Shown here one piece after another: positions 15,947 through 24,270 of a DNA stretch of 51,425 nucleotides. Below the pieces are notes generated by a model, which was not told the origin of the DNA, ran no database searches, and saw only the letters and a program-made list of their open reading frames with translations. The position numbers and the translations under genes were made by a program. Source of the DNA: a virus; the IMG/VR virus record IMGVR_UViG_3300032222_000148, positions 1-51,425 of that record; one strand, 5' to 3'. The stretch's first letter is position 1, and every line of letters begins with the position of its first letter.

Positions 15947-17350
15947 TTAGTCTTTTATTTTAAATAAATCGTATTTTTTTCTAGGTTTCCATTTTTCAAA
16001 TGCACCTTCCATACCTTCTATTAATGTATCACACATTCTTTGTGCGTGGTATCCATTAGGCCCTTTGAAGAATTCATGTCCAATTAAACCTCTTTTCTTT
16101 CTTTCTTCTTTAGGAATATCATACCAATATCTCATAGCATCTGCTAAATCTTGAATATCAATCTTATCATCGATAATATATGGTGTAGGAACTGAGCCTG
16201 TCATTGTCTGTGCCTTTGCCCATACTGGTTTAACCCATTCTCCATATGTTACCTTATCTTGCGAATCTCTCCAATTATGTAGTGAACCAATTTTTACATA
16301 ATCTTCTGCAGTTACCAATTCTCCACTATCTTTCCAACGGAATCCACATTGGTCTTGTAATCCACCGGTTGTTAACACAATAATCGGTGTACCCGCCATT
16401 ACAGCTTCCGCAGTTCCTAACCCAAACCCTTCATTACCACATATATTAATTGATACATCTGATACATTTAAAACTTGATTAAGTTGTTCTGTATTTAGTT
16501 TACCTGTTGAAAATTTAATATTGCAATCAGGTGCTAATCTTTGGATAACCGCAGGTAAATCTGTTCCATTTTCATCTACCGGCTGAGTATGCATTAATAA
16601 TAATACTTTATCTTTTTGCTCAGGTGTCAATGTATCACAGAAAACTTTATACGCCCAAATTACATCAGATGGTTGCTTTCTACGAATGTTTCTGTTTGAC
16701 CAATGGAATACAAAATCATATTCTTTTCCTTCAAATAATTGAGTAGCGAAAACTTTATCAATTTGTGATTCTTCTAATGGTTTATATAAATTGGATACAC
16801 CATGTGGTACATATGATACTTGCCAGTCTTCTCTAGGAACCCAGGTTTTATTATTTTCTAATTTACCAACTCTTTTAGTGATGCCATAAGTTTGTTTTGA
16901 AATACATCCAATCCAATCACAACTTTCATAGTAATCTCTATTGTAATGAGGGTCTGGTAAATCATCCCAAATATGGTAAAAGAATATTGGTGTAGTTTGC
17001 CTGATTTCATGTTCGATGTCATACAACCAAATCCAATATCTAGGGTCTGTGAAGTGTAAGATAGCATCAGGATTGTGCTTTTCTATTAGTTGTTTAACAA
17101 TATTGTAATCTCCATACCCACTATATGGATAAATAGTTACATTACCTTCCGTTAAACCCGCAACTCTTCTCGCATCTTCCGATACATCAACTATTTTTCC
17201 TTGCTCAGGATGGTTAATCGCTGCACCAACTTGAATCCAATCGTATTTGTGTAAACTACCTAATACTAATTCTTTTGACATTGTGGCTATCCCACTATGC
17301 ATTCTTAAATCATCTGATAAAAGTAAGATTGTCTTTCTTTTGTTCGCCAT
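15947..17350 (-). CDS. Glycosyltransferase, GT-B fold (family 4-like)
   Basis: A 467-residue enzyme, the largest transferase in the island. The N-terminal domain opens with KTILLLSDDLRMHSGIATMS, giving the flexible G-rich loop; FHWSNRNIRRKQPSDVIWAY near residue 215 is the start of the donor domain; and SINICGNEGFGLGTAEAVMAGTPIIVLTTGG near residue 305 is the E-x7-E donor-binding motif. It is the first gene of the glycan island in the direction of transcription, 20 bases after the ribbon-helix-helix gene. Sugar donor and acceptor are unknown. Confidence 0.88.
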   Translation of the reverse strand: MANKRKTILLLSDDLRMHSGIATMSKELVLGSLHKYDWIQVGAAINHPEQGKIVDVSEDARRVAGLTEGNVTIYPYSGYGDYNIVKQLIEKHNPDAILHFTDPRYWIWLYDIEHEIRQTTPIFFYHIWDDLPDPHYNRDYYESCDWIGCISKQTYGITKRVGKLENNKTWVPREDWQVSYVPHGVSNLYKPLEESQIDKVFATQLFEGKEYDFVFHWSNRNIRRKQPSDVIWAYKVFCDTLTPEQKDKVLLLMHTQPVDENGTDLPAVIQRLAPDCNIKFSTGKLNTEQLNQVLNVSDVSINICGNEGFGLGTAEAVMAGTPIIVLTTGGLQDQCGFRWKDSGELVTAEDYVKIGSLHNWRDSQDKVTYGEWVKPVWAKAQTMTGSVPTPYIIDDKIDIQDLADAMRYWYDIPKEERKKRGLIGHEFFKGPNGYHAQRMCDTLIEGMEGAFEKWKPRKKYDLFKIKD

Positions 17351-17370
17351 AACTTATTAATAATCTCTTT

Positions 17371-17562
17371 TTAAAATTGTGAACCTGATATTTGTAATTC
17401 TCCGAATGAGTCAATCTTCTGTTTGAAGGTTGGGTCTTCTACATAAAGTGTAAGTGAGCGGTTAACCAATTTTTGTAAGCTCATCTTATCATCTAATGTA
17501 GTTCTCTTAAATGAAGAATACAAATCTTTAAGGATTTTTACACTTGTTAATTTTACGTCCAT
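17371..17562 (-). CDS. Ribbon-helix-helix (Arc/MetJ-like) DNA-binding protein
   Basis: A 63-residue protein with the ribbon-helix-helix layout: an N-terminal beta strand (DVKLTSVKI), helix one (KDLYSSFKRTTLD), a turn and helix two (SLQKLVNRSLTLYVED). This size and pattern are typical of dimeric repressors. Its immediate upstream region holds a 9-base inverted repeat that could be its operator, suggesting autoregulation and possibly control of the glycan island that follows it. No direct evidence for its target. Confidence 0.75.
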   Translation of the reverse strand: MDVKLTSVKILKDLYSSFKRTTLDDKMSLQKLVNRSLTLYVEDPTFKQKIDSFGELQISGSQF

Positions 17563-17616
17563 ATCGTTTTGTATTTGTATATATAGATATATATATGTAT
17601 TTTTGATAAAACGATA
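17562..17616 (-). promoter_or_regulatory. AT-rich inverted repeat upstream of the RHH gene, possible operator
   Basis: TATCGTTTT at 17562-17570 and its exact reverse complement AAAACGATA at 17608-17616 flank a 37-base stretch of alternating A and T. One arm touches the start codon of the ribbon-helix-helix gene. Such a paired site is what a dimeric RHH repressor acting on its own gene would need. No Bacteroidota-type promoter is seen here. The region from 17563 to 17634 otherwise holds nothing recognisable. Confidence 0.35.
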
Positions 17617-17634
17617 AGTTTTTTGAATATTTTT

Positions 17635-18498
17635 TTAATCTTTATAAAGTGGACAGAGTTTTCTTTCTTTGAACTCACACCAATTACAGGATGTTCCTTT
17701 TTTAGTTGGATAATCTATATCTCTATAGTTTCCTGCTTCATCAAATACTGTATTTACAAACTCCATAAATCCATTCCATGCTTTATTTACAGATGGTTTA
17801 CCGCTTGCTGGCACATGCTTTGAGATACGAGGGATAGGATAATCCGCATCTTCTTTAACCTTTCTTTTTAGGATATGAAACTCTACTTTTACTTTATCTT
17901 CACTTATGTTATATTTTTCAGCATAGAATTTTTTGTAGATAAGAATCTGTGCGTTCTTAATTGGGTCTGATTTCTGATATTTACTCCAACCTGCAGTTGA
18001 TGTTTTGAAATCTATAATTGTAACTGATTTATCCCACGTATCCCTAACGATAACATCGACAAATCCTATGAAGTTTACATTCTCTTTAATCTGCATATTA
18101 AGTGGTAACTCAATAGCAACTAATTCAAATCCTTTTTTATTAAAGAAACTTCCTAATTTAGTTTTAAAGTAATGAATTATCTTTCTACCATCTCCGTAGA
18201 ATTCCTCTAACTCCTCTTTTGTGCAAGGAAATTCTCCTTCACCTAACTTTTCTTTTTCTTTGTTGAAATTTTCAACTAATCTCTTACCTAATAATCCATC
18301 TAAATCTAACGCCATTGCAGCAGTTTTAGTGGTATTATACATTATATCTAAAAAGTGTTGTAGAGTTTCATGCATAGCAGTACCAAATATCAAATGTATA
18401 TTTGCATTTGATATAGATAACTTATCTATATAATTTAGTTTGTATTGCTGTGGACAGGTTGACCACATTGAATATTGTGAAAACGAAACTCTTCCCAT
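17635..18498 (-). CDS. PD-(D/E)XK nuclease with probable Fe-S cluster (RecB/Cas4-like)
   Basis: A 287-residue nuclease. The core has GTAMHETLQHFLD (motif I His) near residue 42, a metal Asp in FIGFVDVIV, and the D-x-K pair in VTIIDFKTSTAGW near residue 155. One cysteine in STCPQQYKLNY near residue 15 and three in CNWCEFKERKLC near the C-terminus match the four-cysteine Fe-S cluster arrangement of AddB/Cas4-type nucleases. A role in DNA end processing during phage recombination or host DNA degradation is likely. It lies three bases after the gp62-like clamp-loader gene. Confidence 0.85.
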   Translation of the reverse strand: MGRVSFSQYSMWSTCPQQYKLNYIDKLSISNANIHLIFGTAMHETLQHFLDIMYNTTKTAAMALDLDGLLGKRLVENFNKEKEKLGEGEFPCTKEELEEFYGDGRKIIHYFKTKLGSFFNKKGFELVAIELPLNMQIKENVNFIGFVDVIVRDTWDKSVTIIDFKTSTAGWSKYQKSDPIKNAQILIYKKFYAEKYNISEDKVKVEFHILKRKVKEDADYPIPRISKHVPASGKPSVNKAWNGFMEFVNTVFDEAGNYRDIDYPTKKGTSCNWCEFKERKLCPLYKD

Positions 18499-18501
18499 AA
18501 A

Positions 18502-18966
18502 TTATTTTTTACCTTTTTTTACTTTTTCTGTTTTTGGAACTTTTTCCTTCCCTTTGTATCCATACTTATTTTTTAAGTACGTCTTATACTCTTCTCCTTC
18601 CTTAATACAGGTTAGTATATGGTAATAATCTATAGCGGTTGATTTAGAACAATTGTATTCCTGTTGTAATAGTTGAACAATGGCTTCATCGGATGTTTCC
18701 TCTGATTTACCTTTGATGTATCTAAAATAATATCTACCGGATGGTATCAATCCAATAAGTAATTTATAAAATATTTCAGGCTCCATTGTTTGTGTTAATG
18801 GTTGAACCTGTGCAATCAAATCTACAAAATCATAATTCATTGAAAGAAATCTATGAATCATATAATTACTCCATGTCTTTTTATCCTCTTCTGATAAATC
18901 TTTAAAGTAATCAGGTTTCTGGTCTTTTGATATTGCGTTTAAATGGTCGAATAATGTTTTAGCCAT
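18502..18966 (-). CDS. Clamp-loader small subunit, gp62-like (tentative)
   Basis: A 154-residue protein with TLFDHLNAISKDQKPDYF at the start, WSNYMIHRFLSMNYDFVDLI near residue 32 and IPSGRYYFRYIKGK near residue 75. This order matches the pattern remembered for the T4-like gp62 family (short N-terminal LFDFLN motif, N/H-RFLS motif, then a K/R-rich FxxYIK region). gp62 joins gp44 to form the clamp loader; the gp44-like gene is present at 24270, about 5 kb away. The C-terminus is very lysine rich. It shares a TAATG junction with the nucleosidase gene upstream. Confidence 0.6.
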   Translation of the reverse strand: MAKTLFDHLNAISKDQKPDYFKDLSEEDKKTWSNYMIHRFLSMNYDFVDLIAQVQPLTQTMEPEIFYKLLIGLIPSGRYYFRYIKGKSEETSDEAIVQLLQQEYNCSKSTAIDYYHILTCIKEGEEYKTYLKNKYGYKGKEKVPKTEKVKKGKK

Positions 18967-19538
18967 TAGCCTTTGATATAAGTGTTATAAAATTTTTGTT
19001 TAAATTGTTCATACCCAATTCTACAATTTTCCAACCAGTCTTCTGTTCCGCCATCATCACTTACCCATTTATAAGAAGTGATAGGTATCTTAAACTCTCT
19101 GCAAACTCTAGTGATTGAGTATAATTCCATCTCAAAGATACTACAATTATTTAATAATTCCAACTTTTGAGGAGGGAAAGATTTAATTTTATCTTTTGTT
19201 ATAAATGTTTCAGTTGTAAAGCATTTAACTCCCATATCCATTACGGGAAACGAACCACCATCTTCTTCAAATGGAGTAACAGAGTATCTTACAAATGGTT
19301 CTGCATCCATATCACCATTGAATACTTCTTTGACTGTTACTAACGTTCCCTTATCTAATTGGAATGAACCACAACTTCCAAAATTACATACAAATTTAGG
19401 TTTATATTGTTGGATAGCCAATGCGGTTTTATATCCTGCATTTATCTTACCAACTCCAGTATGAATTATCGGTGAACCAAACAGAGTAGTTTCTCCATTT
19501 GATTCATCCGGCAATGCACATATGAATAATACTTCCAT
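18966..19538 (-). CDS. MTA/SAH nucleosidase-like (PNP/UDP phosphorylase family) protein
   Basis: A 190-residue protein that keeps the functional positions of MTA/SAH nucleosidases: Glu in ALPDE near residue 12, TGVGKINAG, FGSCGSF, GDMDAEPF, the ribose-binding FEMELYSITRVC, and the catalytic Asp in KWVSDDGG. It is shorter than bacterial enzymes (about 230 residues). The family cleaves adenine from methylthioadenosine, S-adenosylhomocysteine or related nucleosides. In a phage with several SAM-dependent methyltransferases it could remove the inhibitory product S-adenosylhomocysteine; it might instead act on a signalling or defence nucleotide. TAATG-coupled to the gp62-like gene. Confidence 0.75.
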   Translation of the reverse strand: MEVLFICALPDESNGETTLFGSPIIHTGVGKINAGYKTALAIQQYKPKFVCNFGSCGSFQLDKGTLVTVKEVFNGDMDAEPFVRYSVTPFEEDGGSFPVMDMGVKCFTTETFITKDKIKSFPPQKLELLNNCSIFEMELYSITRVCREFKIPITSYKWVSDDGGTEDWLENCRIGYEQFKQKFYNTYIKG

Positions 19539-19539
19539 A

Positions 19540-19860
19540 TTAAATTTCTAATGAACTCTTAGTAACTACAGGCTCTTCAGGAGTAGCAGGTGTTTCTGTT
19601 TGAGTAGGTGTTTGTCTTCTTAATTCAGCTGGTAATAACTCATCCATTGGTTTACCGCAATTTCCACATAATAATACATCTACAGGTAGCACCGCATCCT
19701 TTGCAGTATTAGCTACGAATCTTGAAATCTTCTTCATCATTACTGCCTGAATAAAGTAAGGATAGTTACAATGAGGACAATTCATATCCTGTGCTTGAGA
19801 TAAATCCACTCTAGGTTGTTGTGGTGGAACTCCTGGTTGGTTTCCTAAAATTTGTGCCAT
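19540..19860 (-). CDS. Zinc-ribbon protein
   Basis: A 106-residue protein with two CxxC pairs, MNCPHCNYPYF near residue 28 and LLCGNCGKPMDEL near residue 65, separated by a basic helical stretch (MMKKISRFVANTAKD). This is a zinc-ribbon layout that recurs in phage genomes as a conserved small protein, here remembered and not looked up. Flanking regions are Pro/Gln/Thr rich and probably disordered. The start is preceded by an A-rich leader (AAAACAAAACAAA), typical of this genome and of Bacteroidota. Possible nucleic-acid or RNA-polymerase contact; function unknown. Confidence 0.75.
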   Translation of the reverse strand: MAQILGNQPGVPPQQPRVDLSQAQDMNCPHCNYPYFIQAVMMKKISRFVANTAKDAVLPVDVLLCGNCGKPMDELLPAELRRQTPTQTETPATPEEPVVTKSSLEI

Positions 19861-19871
19861 TTTGTTTTGTT

Positions 19872-20786
19872 TTAATTTATATTTAATTTTCTTTTCAAAT
19901 TTTCTTTTAATACCTGATATATCTTTCTGTGTCCGTTTTCATTTGGATGTGCATTATCAGGAGTTCCCATTGGTCTATCAGGTAGAAGAAACTCCTTCCA
20001 AACGGTTGTATCACTTCCACTATATACCGGCTCTATCAATATATCAGTTACTTTATTAGTATCATCTATTTCATCAACAAAGAAAAAACTTTCGTTTCTA
20101 AATGATTCATAAAACGCATTTCTTTCATCACTCTTTTCTGTTAGGAATCTAATCATTGTTTTTGCAAAGAAATTAAAATCAGAAAATTCGTAATTCCTGT
20201 ATTCCAATTTATACCCTACAACCGGAACAGGTATATCAAAAAATAAATGCGTTATATCGTTTGCCTTAAACCATTTGTGAACTAAGTATAAAGGGTATGT
20301 ATTTTGTTTATACAATTCTTTCATATAGAAAACCCATTTATTATGGTCAAAATCTTTTTTATATGACCAATAAGTTCTTTCGTAAAAAGGTTTGTAATCT
20401 GTCCAATATCCTACCCAATCTTTAATTCTTAACTCACTCGCATCACACCCATATTCCTTTTCAAATTCATCTATTGAAAATGTATTAGTAAACACCTCCT
20501 TATAAAATCTGTTATCGTAAAATGGGTTCTGCAAAAGGTCTTTATCAACCTGTCGTTCGAAGTATGTAGTTTGAAATAAAACTAATGCATTCTTAAAAAA
20601 ATCAATTGGTTTATTTAATATAACATTTCCTCCAACTATATTACCCGCGCCATTAATAGATAAGTTTACAAGGGGAACTCCTAAGTCATCGGCAATTCGT
20701 TGCCCATATATCTTATCCTTATCGGCATTTAATCCATATCCGATTGAACACCCCCATAATATAACTCTATCTATAATTTTTTCCAT
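19872..20786 (-). CDS. SGNH-fold hydrolase/esterase-like protein
   Basis: A 304-residue protein with the SGNH hydrolase signatures at both ends: VILWGCSIGYGLNA (block I, nucleophile Ser) near residue 13, NLSINGAGN (block II/III Gly and Asn region) near residue 43, and DNAHPNENGH (block V Asp and His) near residue 285. The middle is rich in aromatics and unlike common lipases. These enzymes typically remove acyl groups from glycans or lipids. The ATG at 20786 is chosen over a GTG at 20792. It overlaps the methyltransferase upstream by 16 bases. Confidence 0.75.
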   Translation of the reverse strand: MEKIIDRVILWGCSIGYGLNADKDKIYGQRIADDLGVPLVNLSINGAGNIVGGNVILNKPIDFFKNALVLFQTTYFERQVDKDLLQNPFYDNRFYKEVFTNTFSIDEFEKEYGCDASELRIKDWVGYWTDYKPFYERTYWSYKKDFDHNKWVFYMKELYKQNTYPLYLVHKWFKANDITHLFFDIPVPVVGYKLEYRNYEFSDFNFFAKTMIRFLTEKSDERNAFYESFRNESFFFVDEIDDTNKVTDILIEPVYSGSDTTVWKEFLLPDRPMGTPDNAHPNENGHRKIYQVLKENLKRKLNIN

Positions 20787-22000
20787 ACCCACATTGGTTC
20801 ACAAAATCTTTTACCTCTTGCTTCTTCCGCTTTGGCTAATGCTTCCTCCGTATATCTTCCTTCATCACCTTCAATAATAGCACCTGCTCCCGCTGAACCA
20901 GGTCTCTTAGCCATTTCCATGCCCAAGCATCCTTCGTATTCAGCCCCCAATGATTTGATGTAATCGTTCATTGGGTTTGTAATCTCCACATATCCCTTCT
21001 CTCTATCATTTGATTTAGCATATACATCCGCAATATTAACTGCCAAATAACCCCCTTTGCGCAACGTTGGCCATAGGTTATGAATTACTTTGTGTAAGAA
21101 ATCTTCATTCCATGCATCAATTGATTTATAACGTACCCAACTCTGAGTATCATCGTATGAATATCTCTCTACATTGAAGTAAGGAGGTGATGTGAATACA
21201 ATATCAAAATGGTCTGTATATGGAGAGAAATCAAAATCTTCAGCTGGTGAACAATGGAACTCTGCTCTTTTATCCGTTTCAAAAAATCCATTATGTTTTT
21301 TGTACCATTCTGCCTGTTGATTATAGATTGGATGGTTTTCTTTTCTAGGGTCAATACCTACATAATGTTCACCATACTCCGATGCAAAGAAACCTGCTAC
21401 TCTATCTCCCCAACCTGCTGAGAAATCCAATACATTCTTACACTCTAAGTAATCATATAATGCTTTCGCTACATTTGGTTTGAATTGTGCACAAATATAC
21501 TTTCTTAATCCTAAACAGGTTCTTAATGAGTTTCTATCAATCTCATCAAACTTAAGTGTATATAACCCACCCATAAGTGAAACCATAAACTCTTTTGTTT
21601 CCCAAGTTCTTTTTGGGCCGGGTGAAACAGTTCCGTCTACACTCCAACGATTTGATTGTTGGAAATAGTTAGATGCTTCATTACCTATGTTGTTTCTACT
21701 AAAGTATTGTTGTTTACCTCTGAATGTTATTGGGTATCTACTCTCCGATGCTTTTCTAGGAAACCATTCTCCTTCTTTAAGTAAATCTGCCCACCAAGTT
21801 CCTTTTAATTTTTTATATGAATCCAATGCATCTTTTTCTGATATTTCGGCATAAGGAATAGGATACTCCATAAGAATAGTTGCTAATGTTTCTTTAACAT
21901 CATCTATAGCAAATGTAGTTTTAATGTAAGTCCAATCTTCTTTTGGTATATGAAGATACGGCTCCATCCCTTTGTATTTATCTAAATAATCTAAGTACAT
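20771..22000 (-). CDS. DNA methyltransferase-like protein (TSPPY motif)
   Basis: A 409-residue protein. The SAM-binding motif VLDFSAGWGDRVAGF lies near residue 192 and the catalytic motif VFTSPPYFNVERY near residue 252, with GGYLAVNIADVY as a later strand. TSPPY is the motif IV form used by amino-methyltransferases that modify cytosine N4 or adenine N6. The order motif I then IV is kept. About 170 residues precede the core and may recognise the target. It could protect phage DNA from restriction or take part in base modification. It overlaps genes on both sides (SGNH by 16 bases, GNAT by 23). Confidence 0.8.
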   Translation of the reverse strand: MYLDYLDKYKGMEPYLHIPKEDWTYIKTTFAIDDVKETLATILMEYPIPYAEISEKDALDSYKKLKGTWWADLLKEGEWFPRKASESRYPITFRGKQQYFSRNNIGNEASNYFQQSNRWSVDGTVSPGPKRTWETKEFMVSLMGGLYTLKFDEIDRNSLRTCLGLRKYICAQFKPNVAKALYDYLECKNVLDFSAGWGDRVAGFFASEYGEHYVGIDPRKENHPIYNQQAEWYKKHNGFFETDKRAEFHCSPAEDFDFSPYTDHFDIVFTSPPYFNVERYSYDDTQSWVRYKSIDAWNEDFLHKVIHNLWPTLRKGGYLAVNIADVYAKSNDREKGYVEITNPMNDYIKSLGAEYEGCLGMEMAKRPGSAGAGAIIEGDEGRYTEEALAKAEEARGKRFCEPMWVWKKL

Positions 22001-22556
22001 TTTGTATGAAGTTTAATTTTATTTTAGGTTCGTTTATGTTTTCTATATTCTTTTCAGCGGGTAATCTCAATCTATAAATTGAGCCTCCAATAGGTCCATC
22101 TTTTTTGCTATTCCACAAATTTGGATTAGAGTCAACTAATTCAAACCCATTCTTTTCATAGAATTTTCTAGCTATTTCATTTGATGTTCTTACTGAAAGA
22201 ATTATGTTTTCACAATGTTGTGTTTTACAATATTTAACAAATTCATTGAATACTCGCTGAGCCGAACCATTTCTTTCTTTTGCAGCAATCTGATGTAATA
22301 TCATATCGCCTTTCTTTTTTCTAGCAAATGTTTTTCTCGCAACTCTAGTGTTACTCTTACTTTTTTCAAATGTAATAACTACACCATCTTGCAATACCAC
22401 TCCACCATGTGGTTTATTAAAATATTTTCTTAATTTGAATCCTTGCTTATATAAGTGTGGAAAAAAATGAGGATATATATCAATTGTTTCCATTGCTTCT
22501 GCAATAGCGTTATCCATTTCAGGACCATCTTCATATATGTGTAATACTCTAAGCAT
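21978..22556 (-). CDS. GNAT-family N-acetyltransferase
   Basis: A 192-residue protein with the GNAT core: DGVVITFEK strand, DMILHQIAAKERNGSAQRVFNEFVKYC as the acetyl-CoA loop (R-x-G-x-A near residue 95) and helix, IILSVRTSNEIARKFYEKNGFELVD as the conserved C-terminal half. The substrate is unknown. It overlaps the methyltransferase gene that follows and shares a TAATG junction with asparagine synthetase before it, so the three are co-translated. An amine made by the neighbouring amidotransferase would be a possible acceptor, but this is speculation. Confidence 0.85.
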   Translation of the reverse strand: MLRVLHIYEDGPEMDNAIAEAMETIDIYPHFFPHLYKQGFKLRKYFNKPHGGVVLQDGVVITFEKSKSNTRVARKTFARKKKGDMILHQIAAKERNGSAQRVFNEFVKYCKTQHCENIILSVRTSNEIARKFYEKNGFELVDSNPNLWNSKKDGPIGGSIYRLRLPAEKNIENINEPKIKLNFIQNVLRLFR

Positions 22557-24004
22557 TATTCAAAGAATTTATTTATTAATATATCATTACGATACAAATA
22601 TAAGGATTTTAATTTACTTTTCAAAGTCTCTTTTTGAGCCTCTATCAATTCACCGGTTCTTGCACCTTTAGCAAAGAACACTTTTGGTCTCCACAATAAT
22701 TCATCAGAAATTTCACCTCTAAACGCTTCTCTTAACAAAGGTTTCATATGGTTATTTTCCTTCTGATATAATGGTGGGATATTTAATGAGTATTCAACGA
22801 ATGGTCTCCAACTATATGGTGTTCTTACTTCCACAGTTCCTCCCCACATAATAGATTGATTAGTAGTTAAGAAGTTTGTTTTATGAACATCCTCTACTAA
22901 TTTTCTTCTTGCCTTATCATAATCCTCCGGTCTCCAATGGAATGCTTGAATGTGACCATAACTTCCCCAAATTTCATCGGAAAGGTCTCCACTAAACACA
23001 ACCTTAAATCCCATCTCATTTATCTTTCTTCCTAATGCAACTTGAGCAATTGCACTTCCTAAATTCTGCCATCTTGCTTGCTCAATAACATATAGTGTTT
23101 CTTCAATTGAATCCAATACATCTTTTTCAGTAAGAATGATTTCATTTAAGTTTACACCAAATTCTTTAGCCGCAATCCTAGCATATTTTATATCATCGTT
23201 AATAGTGTTCCCATCTCCCATAGATACAACGAATGCTTGTACGTCTGGCTTTCGTTTAGAGAGGAGATAAGTTGTAATAACAGAATCTATACCTCCACTT
23301 AATATCGTACAAATAGGCACATCAGAAATCATTTTAACACCTACTGCTTCATCCAATAATGTTCGTATGTTTTTGATAATAGTTTCCCTATCATCATTTA
23401 TAATTTCAGTAGGTAGTTTATAATACGTTTCAGTAGAGTGTTCTAATGTAGTGTAATCATATTGTAGATATGTTCCAGGATAAACCGCCTTAACTTGAGT
23501 ATCAAATAACTCACTTATAGGTAATCCTTTTTTCTCTGAACAAAATACTAATTGTCCATCGTTATTTATCGCGTACCACAATGGAAGTTCTCCTACATAA
23601 TCTCTAACTACAAATGCTTTATTTATTCGCTTATCAACTATACAGAATGAAAACATCCCATCTAGCATTTCAAACGAATCTACTCCCATTTCTAGATAAG
23701 CATTTAAAATAATTTCAGTATCGGATTTTGTTCGGAATGGAGTTCTTAGTGATTTCTTTAATTCTTTTGTTTCAACACTATCCCACAACTCCCCATTATA
23801 AACAATACAAACCTCGTCATTCACATCGAACATTGGTTGATTTGCAGTATCGGAAAGGTCTTGTATAGATAGTCGATTATGACCGGCAAAAAATCCTCCT
23901 ATATCAACAAAGGAAGAGTTGTCTCTTCCTCTGTGTATAGTTTTATCTAACCCCACCTTAATTGTTTTATCGGTAAATCCGTTACCTCCTATTATTCCGC
24001 ACAT
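22556..24004 (-). CDS. asnB: Asparagine synthetase (glutamine-hydrolysing)-like amidotransferase
   Basis: A 482-residue enzyme. It starts with MCGIIGG, giving Cys2 as the N-terminal nucleophile of a class II glutaminase domain, and keeps NHRLSIQDLS and VYNGELWD of that domain. The synthetase domain has the PP-loop LSGGIDSVITTYL near residue 238 and GDLSDEIWGSYGH near residue 335. It is shorter than bacterial AsnB (about 550 residues). It transfers ammonia from glutamine to an adenylated carboxylate. The acceptor might be aspartate or a special metabolite, since family members also modify glycans and natural products. Coupled to GNAT by TAATG. Confidence 0.9.
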   Translation of the reverse strand: MCGIIGGNGFTDKTIKVGLDKTIHRGRDNSSFVDIGGFFAGHNRLSIQDLSDTANQPMFDVNDEVCIVYNGELWDSVETKELKKSLRTPFRTKSDTEIILNAYLEMGVDSFEMLDGMFSFCIVDKRINKAFVVRDYVGELPLWYAINNDGQLVFCSEKKGLPISELFDTQVKAVYPGTYLQYDYTTLEHSTETYYKLPTEIINDDRETIIKNIRTLLDEAVGVKMISDVPICTILSGGIDSVITTYLLSKRKPDVQAFVVSMGDGNTINDDIKYARIAAKEFGVNLNEIILTEKDVLDSIEETLYVIEQARWQNLGSAIAQVALGRKINEMGFKVVFSGDLSDEIWGSYGHIQAFHWRPEDYDKARRKLVEDVHKTNFLTTNQSIMWGGTVEVRTPYSWRPFVEYSLNIPPLYQKENNHMKPLLREAFRGEISDELLWRPKVFFAKGARTGELIEAQKETLKSKLKSLYLYRNDILINKFFE

Positions 24005-24270
24005 TCTTCTTTTCGTTTGAAGTATTTTAGTATTATAAGTTTACCAATTGAACCGGATAATAAAAATAAAGTAATAGTAATCCAATCTCCTTTTAAAAAG
24101 CTATCTACTGACCATGCGGTAGAAGCAATCCAAAACATTGTTTGTATATTAAATAATACTACTGATTTTGTTATATCATTTTCAACTACCCATTTGATTT
24201 CTAACACTTTAAAAACTGCTAAAGCCAATTGAGTTAGTATTACACAAAAATATATTAAAATTGGATGCAT
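23992..24270 (-). CDS. Small multi-spanning membrane protein
   Basis: A 92-residue protein with three likely membrane segments (about residues 3-22, 38-56 and 62-82) and a charged C-terminus (KYFKRKEECAE). The loop after the first segment carries LEIKWVVEND. No family recognised with certainty; small hydrophobic phage proteins include holins and envelope modifiers. It overlaps the asparagine synthetase gene by 13 bases and begins at a TAATG junction with the clamp-loader gene, linking the replication block to the accessory cluster. Confidence 0.75.
   Translation of the reverse strand: MHPILIYFCVILTQLALAVFKVLEIKWVVENDITKSVVLFNIQTMFWIASTAWSVDSFLKGDWITITLFLLSGSIGKLIILKYFKRKEECAE

Noticed and set aside
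17570-17607. Alternating A/T run as a replication origin or microsatellite
   Set aside because: It is short and imperfect, and no iterons or other origin signals accompany it.
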